64,000 nt of DNA from Epiperipatus broadwayi (lineage: Eukaryota > Onychophora > Udeonychophora > Euonychophora > Peripatidae), in the NCBI GenBank assembly GCA_028023455.1, contig JAQFVV010012395.1, positions 7,254,001 through 7,318,000 on the forward strand, given 5' to 3'. Under the pieces are notes generated by a model. The model ran no database searches, had not been told where the DNA came from, and saw nothing but the letters and a program-made list of their open reading frames with translations. Both the position numbers and the translations under genes were made by a program. This document shows positions 1 to 61,491 of this stretch, piece by piece (position 1 is the stretch's first letter; each line of letters starts with the position of its first letter).

Positions 1-2759
1 TTTATTATGCCACTTTCCTATACAAAAAAACAACCCTCTAAAAATTACATATACTAACGAGGGTATTGCAATGTGGTATGGCTAAAAAAACTATGCCATA
101 GGAGGGCGGACGCCAGCTCTTCATGCCCATAGAAGCGTTATGACATGCAAGATGCCTATCTTATTAAACACTAGTCAAGAACAATGATCTTCAGTGGATC
201 TTCTGCATCTTCCAAGGAAACAGCTCGACAGTGCTGATGACATACAATCTTGGAATGAGAGTGTGTCAACTAAACTTATGAACAATACACTGCCCGAGGA
301 GATGTATCACCAGGAGTAAGAGACTTTGAATATAACGGACAGTACTTGCCAGACTCAGGAATGTATTTTATTAATCCAATTGCTTTGTATTTTTTTTCTT
401 TTTAATTTGTTATTTATCATCTTATTTTTATTTTTTAATTTTTTTTTCTTTTCGTTTTCATGTTTGGAAGCTTGTGCTTCAGAAAATGGAATAGTTTACT
501 TTAAGCATAAAGGGGGGAAGAGTTAGATTGAGTAAATGTTTTATGGTATTAAATAAAATTTGGATCTACATACCCCTCCAGTAGCTTGACATTACCTGCC
601 TGAATGTGGAATAAGGTAAAATTTTGATGATGTTCCTCATTAAGAGCATACTATAGTGATACAAAAGAGTTTTTGCTATTTGTTAAATGTTTTACTAAAA
701 TTTGTTATATATATTTTTTTCTGTGTATCTGATTAACTCGCCTGAGTGGACGATCTTTCCTATTAACAGTAAGGAATTACACATAGATATCGGGCGGTCC
801 TCTCTTCCAAGAAGGATGATCGTAATTATTGTGAACCCTATGATGCGATTGTAAATAAATTAATTAGCAAGTCAGATTCATGATCTTCTGAAATATTTTT
901 TTTTATATATTATCTTAAACCTTGTAAATAAAGAATGCCAGGGTATGGACTTCTATCACGGGATTTGGGATTAGGGTATCCATTGTAAATTTAATTCTTT
1001 AGGTGATAGAAAGCATCCTTGACTCCTGCAATTATATATATGTTAATATTGTTAAATTAGATATTTAATAAATGTTGTTAAGTTATTTTAATCAATTTGG
1101 TCTTTACCTTGTCATCATCATCATGCATTCACACCACTAAAAATATATGCTAAACATTAATATCTATACATCTCTCCTTATATGCATGCTGATATTAGGA
1201 ATATTCTGATAAAGTGGATTAATTGATCCTTGCTTATGTAGAGGTGCTGTAGTTGCTAATCTGAGTAAGACCATCCCTGAAGAGAGCTGAGTGCGAATTC
1301 TTCCTGAGTTCAACTACTGAGGCATAATAGAGCCAGAAAGGGGAGTGAGATGGTGATGAACTAGTCCAAATTACATCTTAGATTTAATGAGTAAATATTG
1401 AACTAGCCCAATGAAGGTAGATGTGATTTCGTCTTGCCAGTGCCAGCACCCTACCCGAAGACCCCAAGTCTGACCGTAGTTAGATGCACGCCCTCTTTCT
1501 TGTAACGACAACCAGCCCATCAGATTCATAGTCAATACTGAGATGAATTAAACTTTGCGACCAGAAGTTTCTAGCACAGAATTGATCCAGTCATACTCAG
1601 TAAAACACCAATCATTACTACTATGGAGTAGCAGCCAAACTCCAATTCATGCTGAAGTTTTATCAATGCAAAAGACAGAATCATCAATTAACTGTTACAT
1701 CAAGGGAGGGAAAACATCATTACTACTCAAAGAAGCAGAAGCAAAAAAACCTGAAGAAACCAATGATAAATCATATTCTTATGTGATAAATAATTTTCTT
1801 TTATAGGGAGAGGGGAAGAAATATAGTAAATAATCCAATTAAATAACTTCTACTTTTTCCAATAAAATAAATCCATCTTTCTTTAGGATATGAATTTTTT
1901 TAAAATACAGAAATAAATATCATCATTTGGTTTATTTAATGAATAAACAATCATTGTAGTAATCAGATAATTAACCAAATTTTCTCTATGGTCTGTCACT
2001 TTAGTATCAGTAAACTGTATAAATGTACATGTGGTAAAGGCTAACTACAAACAAGAAATAGATCTATGTAAGGCATTATATAATAATGACTACTATTCAT
2101 TGTCAATAAAGTGACAGTGATATTGGTCATGTATAGAACTTTGCTCTTAGAGTAAGTTCACTACCTGCCTTCCCTCTGATATAAATGAGCTTGTCTTATT
2201 TTATTGCATTGTATCATATATTTAAAACTAACACATGTGAGAAATTTACTGTCATTTCTTGTAATATTTATATTTGCTTAAATCGCATATTAATTTATTA
2301 TAAAAATTGTATATGATATAATAAAATGCGTCACTATTCGACTTTTTAAAACATCTTTATTTTAATTTTCTGATTCAGCTGAATTGTAGAGAAAGAAAGA
2401 CTACAAAAATTTATTTATTTAAATAGGAGTTTGTTTTATATTTGTTCAGGCTTAGATTTAATTTTTAAAATCTTTATATAACTGACAATCGTTCCTCTTC
2501 TCACCAAAACGTCACAGTTTTTCTTTATTATTTCTTTTAACATTGATATAAAAGTTATCTTTTCCAATAAATAATGCAGAAATAATCATCATATAAGTTA
2601 TTCATTTACATTAATTCAATCTAATATTATACAATTAATATTTTACCTATTTAGTATAACATCACATTTAATCTATTTTAAGATATATTAATATGACAAT
2701 TAGATCAGTTGTCTTAATACATATACTATTGTTTCAAAAGTAATTATTTTTAATTATAG
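1..2759. other. Sequence upstream of first visible SDHA exon
   Basis: No gene recognised. The stretch 1250-1760 is less AT-rich than its surroundings and has an open frame at 1555-1806 that resembles nothing I know; purine tracts near 505-525 and 1800-1820 could be old retroelement remains. The initiator exon and promoter of SDHA may lie here or beyond the window. No ATG followed by a basic, hydroxylated presequence and a phase-0 donor was convincing. Confidence 0.4.
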
Positions 2760-54430
<51,671 letters not shown>

Positions 54431-54456
54431 AATCTCACTCTGTATAGTTAAATAAT

Positions 54457-54522
54457 AATAAAAGCATGTTATAAGTTTATGGGATGCAAGTGATTAATTC
54501 TTTACATTAAGTTGGTAATAAA
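54457..54522 (+). promoter_or_regulatory. SDHA polyadenylation signals
   Basis: Two AATAAA hexamers at 54457-54462 and 54517-54522, 27 and 87 bases after the SDHA stop codon, either of which could direct 3'-end formation. Transcript ends are not observable here. Confidence 0.6.
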
Positions 54523-55000
54523 AGATCTAAAATTTATTAATTATTTAGCTACTTGATTTACAAAGGAATAAGAAAATCTTACCTTCTAAAAATATTTTTA
54601 ATGTTAAAGACTTAGTCGTAGTCGAACTTTTAATTGCAGTTAATGTTCAACAGTAGTTAAAACTAAATGTGAACAGTAGTTAAAAAATGATTACAGTTTT
54701 TTTTTTAGAACTGCAAATAATGCAGAACTCATTTATGAAGTATAATTACTATAAAAGTCTTTGCATGAATGCTTTGATTTTAAACCACTTTTGCAAAACA
54801 AAATATTAATAGTTTATAGGTGTGTTAAATAAGTAATTTTTGTTTTTCTATTCTGATATATTGTATAATGTAAAAATTATTTGAGTGAATTTATAATTTG
54901 AAAGTGTGCTTATAATGCAAAAATTTAAAAATAAATGATAGTCTTTTTCGAACAGTGGTGTAAACATTGCTTTATACAATAGGAAATAATAAAAAAAAAG

Positions 55001-56330
55001 GGTTGTCATTGAATAGCCACTATATCCCACTCGATGGCGCAGTTTTCACACTTAAACTATAAAATATGATCATTCCCGGGCCGTTAATTATAATCAAATG
55101 CTAAAATAAAAACAAAAGAAAATCGTCTTTTTTAAATAGTATTTAATTTTAAATATTATTTTTTATTAACGTATACAAATTAAATGATAATAATAAATGT
55201 AAAATAAAATAAACAAATTACAATTTGATTCGCCTTTTTTAGTTTGCTTTTTATTAGAAAAACCAATTTTCTATCGGAGATTTTATTACTGGGGTTACGG
55301 CTTTTTTTTTTTCTGTTGTTTAAAAACTTGTAATCGGAATAAAAAGTAAAATTTCTTAGTCTTCCTTTTACATTTTATTTCTACAGAGAAACAGATATTA
55401 TTGTGTTATCGCTATTTTTTACTTTTTTAGTCTTTGTTTTAAATTTTATTATTTTTTTACAGACAAACAGATATTACCGCTATTTTTTATTTCAAATAGA
55501 ATGACAACTAAAAGTAAAAGTTGTTACGGTTAGGTTTTGAGTTAGGTTTAGGGTTAGTGTTCTATTGTTTGTAATGCTAAAATAAAAAATATCAAAATCG
55601 TATTTTTGTAAAGATTTTTTTTTACTAACATCTATAAAATAAATGATAACAATAAACGTAAACTATATTCAAAAAAGTATAACAGTAGTCAGAGAAAAGA
55701 AAGAAACTAAAACTTTTTTAAACAACAACAAATATATATATAAAATGTTTATAATATATGCTTTTTATGACATTTAAAAAAACAGTGTACAATTGTACTT
55801 TTCTTACTGGATATTTTTGTGTTAACGATCTTTTTTATTTCAAAAATATACATACGGTACAATCTTGTTTGTCTCATGGAATGTTATGAACAGTACGTTA
55901 CTTGACGCGTTACCTAATTCCAACTCACTTTATACATTTATCTTGTCAACATTTACTATTTAAAACTTCAATACACTATGGTGTAAAAAGTCTGTTAATT
56001 GTTACTTTACAAAATCTGAACATTTCAATACTTTAAAATAAAAAAAATCCAATGAAAACAACATTTCCATTCAATTCAAAAAAACACACCCTCTCACCAA
56101 GCCGTAACCATTTTATAAACTGTGCGAATTTGGAAAATGTATTTGCTGCGATCCGACATACATGCTGTACTGCGACGCGATATAGCGGCCTGCAATCTGT
56201 AGCACAACAAAAAAGTTGTATTATAGAAAACGCGGGTTCGAATGTGTCGTCCGTGGAAACGGCATTTTTATGTGTTTTAGCGCGAAAACGGTGTCATCCA
56301 GTGGGATATGGTGGTTATTTGACGAATACC
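55001..56330. mobile_element. Non-autonomous inverted-repeat element, 1.33 kb
   Basis: The left end GGTTGTCATTGAATAGCCAC followed by TATATCCCACTCGATG matches the complement of the right end GGTATTCGTCAAATAACCAC then CATATCCCACTGGATG; the inverted repeats run about 58 bases, through GTTTTCACAC/GTTTTCGCGC. Flanks are A-runs (AAAAAAAAG and AAAAAATGT), compatible with an 8-9-bp duplication but not decisive. Inside, a block with ATGCTAAAATAAAAA and AAATGATAAT-AATAAA is repeated directly (55098 and 55573). The open frame at 56052-56375 runs through the right inverted repeat and is probably not a gene. Superfamily unknown; MULE-type is one option. Confidence 0.7.
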
Positions 56331-57074
56331 AAAAAATGTGTTGAGAAAGTTTTATATAATACTTATAATAAATAATCCTGTTATTTTATGTATAAATAAA
56401 TAATTTAATTTTTATTATAAACAATTTATATGCTATTAATCAAATTTTGACTATTCTAACAAACTATGGTCTTATATGTATAAACGCTAACATGATTTTT
56501 TTTATATTTTAACTCATTTTTCTACATATTGTTGATGCTGAGTTAATTATCAATTGACAGACTTTTTGTTTCATATTTTTGGCATTCAAGGCAGTAGTAT
56601 ATAATAGCTCGTTTTTCTACATCATTTATAGTTCATTTGTTACAATAACCATAAGACCTGTACAAATATTACTAGTTATTTACTGTTAGGATGAAATTAC
56701 ACCAATATTTATCATATAGATTTGATGTTAACTATAGTAAATACATATACAAAGTATTAATTTTTATTATTATTTCAACATTAGTGACCACTTGTTTACA
56801 GCATAGAGATTAAAGGCAATACAGACAATGATCAATCAATGGCTATTGTATTGTCATCTAAATATATCAATATTGCAAAGTACTTTTTTAAAAAAGTAGC
56901 CAAAAATAATCATGTAATAGAACAGATGATAAATTAACAAAAAACAACAACAACATTTATTAGACATTTTATCGATGGTAAATATTATTTTTTAATATGA
57001 TCAAGGTTAACTGTTGGTTACATTCAAGTATATTTGTATAAAAATTATTTTTACATTCTCTTCTCACAGAAAAA
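56331..57074. other. Intergenic region and 3' UTR of minus-strand gene
   Basis: AT-rich. The minus strand has AATAAA at 56956-56961, 114 bases beyond the stop codon of the neighbouring exon, so about the last 120-140 bases are probably its 3' UTR. Nothing else recognised. Confidence 0.45.
56956..56961 (-). promoter_or_regulatory. Polyadenylation signal of minus-strand gene
   Basis: AATAAA on the minus strand (within CTAATAAATGTTG), 114 bases after the stop codon at 57075-57077. Confidence 0.5.
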
Positions 57075-57342
57075 TTATAGCATAGAGCTTATACTCTGCC
57101 ATACATAAGACCCAAGAATTGGTGGCAGAGAAGCACGATCAGCTACTCCCTCCAGGGTGCTAGATGTTACATAACTTAAACTGTCAGTCACTGAGAAAAT
57201 ATGTCCCACTAGACGAGATACATTAGAGGTGGTTACATAAGGCTTGTATGTTTTGGAAGCTACACGAAGCATTCTGGAAGTGAGTGTGGTAATTCCCAAG
57301 CTGTCAATGGCATCCTTGACTTGACTCATATATATGACCGTT
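57075..57342 (-). CDS. Last coding exon of an unrecognised gene
   Basis: The minus strand shows a polypyrimidine acceptor, TTTTTATATTTCAG, just before 57342 and then an open frame of 88 codons to TAA at 57077-57075. It reads TVIYMSQVKDAIDSLGITTL, then TSRMLRVASKTYKPYVTTSN, VSRLVGHIFSVTDSLSYVTS, and STLEGVADRASLPPILGSYV to SSML. Codon composition is more balanced than the surrounding DNA, Ser, Val and Thr are common, and no transmembrane segment is evident. An AATAAA follows. It enters one base before a codon boundary, so the upstream exon should end in phase 2. I found no matching donor nearby: the CCTG-GTGAGT site at about 57460 gives stops in every phase that fits. I do not recognise the protein. 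It converges on SDHA. Confidence 0.5.
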
Positions 57343-58096
57343 CTGAAATATAAAAAGTAATATATATATATAGTATAGATAAAACAGCCTTTAAATAGCT
57401 CACTGCCGATATAAAGCCTCTCCACTCATATCTCTTACTGGAACAATAAAAATATAGTACTCACCAGGCTTACCAATGATAGGAAGTGAATGTTTGAGTG
57501 GTTTTCCATTTGTTTTACTCTCTAGTAATGTTATTTGGCTAAATTATAATTTAGCTATTGGAAAGAAAAATCCCAAACATTTAAAATATATTCAAGTATA
57601 TTGAGTATGAATTCAAATCTAGGTTGTAATAGCCACCATGAGATATTAGTCTGAAAAAAATAAATAAATGTAGTACTTTTTTAAAATACAATATTCAAAT
57701 GCCAATGGAATATGTTCAATTAATCGATGTTTTGATATTTGTGTGTTAATTTTTACAAAAAGCTGATATTGCAATATGTGCCAGATGATAAATCAAGGAT
57801 AATCTTTTACACTAGAATAATATGTACACTATTGACAGCATTTGAATCAAAGTACCATTGATAAATAGTCTCCAAACAGAATTTATATTTCTGAAGATCC
57901 AGTAATTGTGCCAATCATTTATGCTTGAATTTTTAATACAGAGGTATACACAGTATTTTTAAAATATGTCCAAAAATAGAATAATAAACATTTAATGGTA
58001 TATACTCTTCTTTATGAAAACTAATAATGCACAGAATCTTATCAAGAAAATTTTAAGAATATTAAAAAATCATAAACTCATATATTACTATGTATA
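57343..58096. other. Intergenic or intronic sequence
   Basis: AT-rich, a short TA microsatellite at 57360-57372, and a donor-like GTGAGT on the minus strand near 57462. No gene recognised; it may be an intron of the minus-strand gene. Confidence 0.35.
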
Positions 58097-58104
58097 GATG
58101 AATT

Positions 58105-59348
58105 GGTAAAAGTTCACTATAATGGTCTATGGTTGTTTGCCCTCTATTGTTTAAAATTTAAACTAAATTGCTTGAGAATCTGACATGTATGTTATTATAT
58201 TACAAATAAATTAAAATTTAATCAAATGTAAAAGATAATAATAATAAAAAAAAAACCTTTTGAATGTTGGATTAATTACACGACATTAATTAAAATAATT
58301 ACTTTTAATTTCTTTGAAAGTTAAGATTTTAAACTGTCTACAACTTAAGAATTTAAAATAAAAAAGTATATGCTACTGTCTTACAATTACATGAAAATTT
58401 ATTCAAATGTAAAAGATAATAAAAAAAACATTTACCTTTTTAAATATAATTACGTCCTATACAGACTAGGAAGTTGGAGAAAAAAGCGGTATTGCTGTAT
58501 CTACTCCGGAGGGCAATTCGTGCAGGTACGATGAAAACAAAGCTCTGCTAATGCCACATTGGAATTTCAGCTTACGCTTTGCTCTCATCCACATGTTTTC
58601 AATATTCTGGCTGTGTATGTCTCGGTCTTCGGGATCCACGAAGTTTTCCTGATAAAATGACCCGCTGTATCAGGCCCTCCAGTGTATCAGCCGTCCTGTC
58701 TGCCACTTCTATCAAAAAGCACTTTCTTGATGCTCTCTCTATGACGCCAAACACCCAATGACCTGTCCGCATAGCCCCCCTGTGATATTTTCGGTGGAAA
58801 TAGTAGGTTTCGTCTATTTCGACGATTAATGGCTCCCCATTGTCATCAAATCCACGCATATTCCATTCTTCTGCCAGAATAGCAGCAACGCTTAAAATTT
58901 CACTATCAGGTACTAAGCATGTAGCAGACATCTTTTGTAACTATAAAACTGTACACGTATGCGTGTAATTCGCGCCGTTGAACACATAAGGTGTCTTTTT
59001 TTTTTGCAACATGTGCTATAAATGTAGTTATTTTAAATTCTTAAGTTGTAGACAGTGTACGCACATTATTTCAGATGGCTGGGCTGCGTACAATAACATC
59101 AGCAGTCTCCAACTTCCTAGTCTGTATAGGACGTAATTATATTTAAAAAGGTAAATGTTTTTTTAATTAATGTCGTGTAATTAATCCAACATTCAAAAGG
59201 TTTTTTTTTTATTATTATCTTTTACATTTGATTAAATTTTAATTTATTTGTAATATAATAACATACATGTCAGATTCTCAAGCAATTTAGTTTAAATTTT
59301 AAACAATAGAGGGCAAACAACCATAGACCGTTATAGTGAACTTTTACC
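58105..59348 (-). mobile_element. Merlin-family DNA transposon, internally deleted
   Basis: Terminal inverted repeats start GGTAAAAGTTCACTATAA on both ends and run about 188 bases almost identically (58105-58294 and 59161-59348). They are flanked by a perfect 8-bp target duplication, GATGAATT, at 58097-58104 and 59349-59356. The inverted repeats resume inside (about 58426-58480 against 59106-59160), but the left arm has an extra block of about 130 bases (58295-58425). The minus strand carries parts of an IS1016/ISXO2-type transposase, which defines Merlin; Merlin makes 8-9-bp duplications. Total 1,244 bp. Confidence 0.9.
58466..58931 (-). pseudogene. Merlin transposase remnant (DDE, IS1016-like)
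   Basis: First segment (58931 down to 58599): LIVEIDETYYFHRKYHRGAM, TGHWVFGVIERASRKCFLIE and VADRTADTLEGLIQRVILSG. VEIDET and WVFGGIER-like motifs mark this family; the first two acidic positions are the D in IDET and the D of the VADRTADT region. Second segment, a different frame (58645 down to 58466): NFVDPEDRDIHSQNIENMWM, RAKRKLKFQCGISRALFSSY and HELP to a TAG. Normally some 40 residues, including part of the catalytic core, lie between ILSG and FVDPE; they are deleted here with a frame change. The N-terminal half with the DNA-binding region is also missing, so the open start at MSATCLVPDSE is probably not the original. The copy is inactive but the two pieces are little mutated. Confidence 0.85.
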
Positions 59349-59654
59349 GATGAATTAATACGTATAATATTCATACACATATTGATATAAAATCAATTTC
59401 TACAAAGGATTTTTTTACTGAACTCATTCTATAATGTAAGCATTACTGTAAGTGGGCTTTGGCTGTTTATAGTATTAATAAATAAATAAATACCCATTTC
59501 AAACATGAATAATTTAATCTAAAAGTAACCGAGAGTACTCAATCATTCACTAATTTAAAACTCATTTCCTGACCTCATTTCTCAACAAGATGTTAGATCA
59601 CACACATCAATGATAAAGTCCAATTAATTATTTGATGTGATAATATGTTGGACT

Positions 59655-60590
59655 AAACTTTATTTAAACTTTTTAAATGTAAACAACTTGTTAGTAATAA
59701 CATTCAAATAAACAATGTAGGTTAGTAATTACACAATATTTTGAGTAGTAGTATTCTTTACACATCTCCAGGTGTTATTGGCCTGACCAGTAATGATACT
59801 AACATAGGAGTCAAACTTACATCATTAGATTTTTTAATATCAAATTTTAATGCAACATTCTAACCAACTGAGCTATTCTGTCAAAGGCAAAAGGTAGTAG
59901 AAATTTCATATATTTACCTATGAGAATTGGTTCAAATCCTGAGTCCTTCAATTTTTTTTAAAATACTTTTTCTAAGAGTAAGTTTAATTAGACGCTTCTA
60001 TACATTATGTATTACCCCACTGGATTGACCTATAAGATTATTTGCCATTATCATATGAACAGCTTCCTTGAATTTTCTTTTTTTGCATCTTTCCACTCCA
60101 TCTAATATTTTTGTATTTCCCAATTGAACATATGATCATTAGTACATATATGGTCTGCTACTGCAGATACATATTATTTGTGTTCTTTCAATCACTGTTC
60201 AACAGGTCAAATAATCTTGTATGTCAACCCAGTGAGGCAATACATAATGTATGGAAATCCCTAATTAGCCCCATTCTTAGAAAAAAAATATTTAAAAAAA
60301 ATTGGAGAACTTGGGAGGATTTGAACCAAACCCTCATAGATAAATATATGGAATTTCTACTATGTGTTGCTTTTATAGAATAGCTCAGTTGGTTAGAGCA
60401 TTGTCTTAAAATTCGATATTCAAGAATCTAAAGGTGTAAGTTCGATTTCTATACTAATATTTTTACTGGTCAGGCCAAGAACATCTGAAAAAGAGTAGAG
60501 AATATAGTTGAAACATTGTGTCATTACTAACATGTATTGTCTATTTGTGTGTTATTATTAAAAAGTTGTTTGTATTTGAAAAGTTTAAAT
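59655..60590. repeat. Large palindrome of two inverted tRNA-like SINE units
   Basis: Left arm about 59655-60042, right arm about 60207-60590, spacer about 164 bases. Matching blocks: ACTGGTCAGGCC on the right against GGCCTGACCAGT on the left; TAGCTCAGTTGGTTAGA against TCTAACCAACTGAGCTA; TACATAATGTAT near the inner ends; ACAAGTTGTTTA-like outer ends. Each arm has an A box and a B box of RNA polymerase III type plus a second B-box-like GGTTCAAATCC in the opposite sense. Transcripts through it would fold into a long hairpin. Confidence 0.75.
60376..60457 (+). repeat. tRNA-like SINE head (not a functional tRNA)
   Basis: AGAATAGCTCAGTTGGTTAG with a D-stem GCTC/GAGC and A box, followed 60 bases later by AAGTTCGATTTC, a weakened B box. 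The anticodon and T stems do not pair well and no discriminator-end structure is visible, so it is a tRNA-derived SINE head. Its partner in the left arm (complement of about 59786-59880) has diverged further. Confidence 0.6.
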
Positions 60591-61274
60591 TTTCTATACA
60601 TTCAACATTTAATGATAAATGATGGATATTGCTCAACATATCACATCATCACAAACCTTCAGGTAAATTCCAATCAATTATTATTTCACAAATTTCATGT
60701 CATCCAGTTTTTTAAAAGGAATTTGTTGACTTACTCAGCATTAACCTTTAAAATGATAATTATTCATAACTTCTGCCACTACTTGAAGAATAGTATGTTT
60801 ATACTTTTTCGAACATATTAAATTTCTTTTTAAACTGCCTCTAGGTATGTTGCTCTCAATTCTATTTCATAAGGTATTCTACAAATTTATTATTCTTTCT
60901 TACATATACCAATAATCTTCTAATCAACATTATTAGGATTAAAAATCCTCATCAATTAAACATGTTTTCTATGTGGCTGATTTTTTTTCTATTAGAAAAA
61001 TATTTTCCCAAATTTCTAATCATCTCAGGCCAATGAATATGTATTTTTTTAATTTCTTAAAAATTAATCATCTATATAGCAGATTACTCTCTTGTTCTTC
61101 TCCTTCACTTTCTTTGCATATCTTCATATAATCATATATATTACTTATAATACTTCATTCATATACACTTTAATGCAAGTAATTTTTTTAAACTTCTTTA
61201 TTTTCTTACAGTTTCGACTGTCCAGCAGTCTTCAGAGCTACAAAATTTGAATAATACAAATACATAATTATCAT
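60591..61274. other. Sequence without recognised features
   Basis: AT-rich. The stretch TTTCGACTGTCCAGCAGTCT at about 61213 contains a short inverted repeat (GACTGTC-GCAGTC) of unknown meaning. Confidence 0.35.
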
Positions 61275-61491
61275 TTCCCATATATATATATCCATCATTT
61301 TACACACATATAAAATACACACATATATACATACATATCAAAATATACACATATATTTTCTTCATATATATACATATAAATCTATATTACCCCTAGACAT
61401 ATATATAATCCATATCTACATCTTTATATACATATGCATATCCAATACATAGACATATCTCTTTTAAACATACATCTATACACAGATATAC
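61275..61491. repeat. TA/CA-rich low-complexity tract
   Basis: About 215 bases of CATATATA, TACACACATA and ACATATACATAC-type microsatellite, ending at the start of the LTR-like repeat copy 2. Confidence 0.85.

Noticed and set aside
1555-1806. 83-codon open frame upstream of SDHA
   Set aside because: It is not in a position or phase to supply the SDHA presequence, and I recognise no motif; possible old retroelement piece, unsupported.
2126-2152. ATGTATAGAACTTTGCTCTT followed by AGAGTAAGT as SDHA first exon
   Set aside because: The donor would leave the frame in phase 2, but the exon at 2760 needs phase 0.
55525-55560. GGTTAGG...GGTTTAGGGTTAG telomere-like run
   Set aside because: Only a few irregular units inside a transposable element; not a telomeric array.
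56052-56375. 107-codon plus-strand open frame
   Set aside because: It crosses the right inverted repeat of the element at 55001-56330, has no recognisable motif and no splice or promoter context.
57455-57475. Minus-strand donor CCTG-GTGAGT as upstream exon of the 57075-57342 gene
   Set aside because: Joining it to the acceptor at 57342 gives stop codons in each phase that would keep the downstream frame.
60376-60457. Possible tRNA gene
   Set aside because: The A box is good but anticodon and T stems do not pair and the unit recurs inverted nearby; it is a SINE head.
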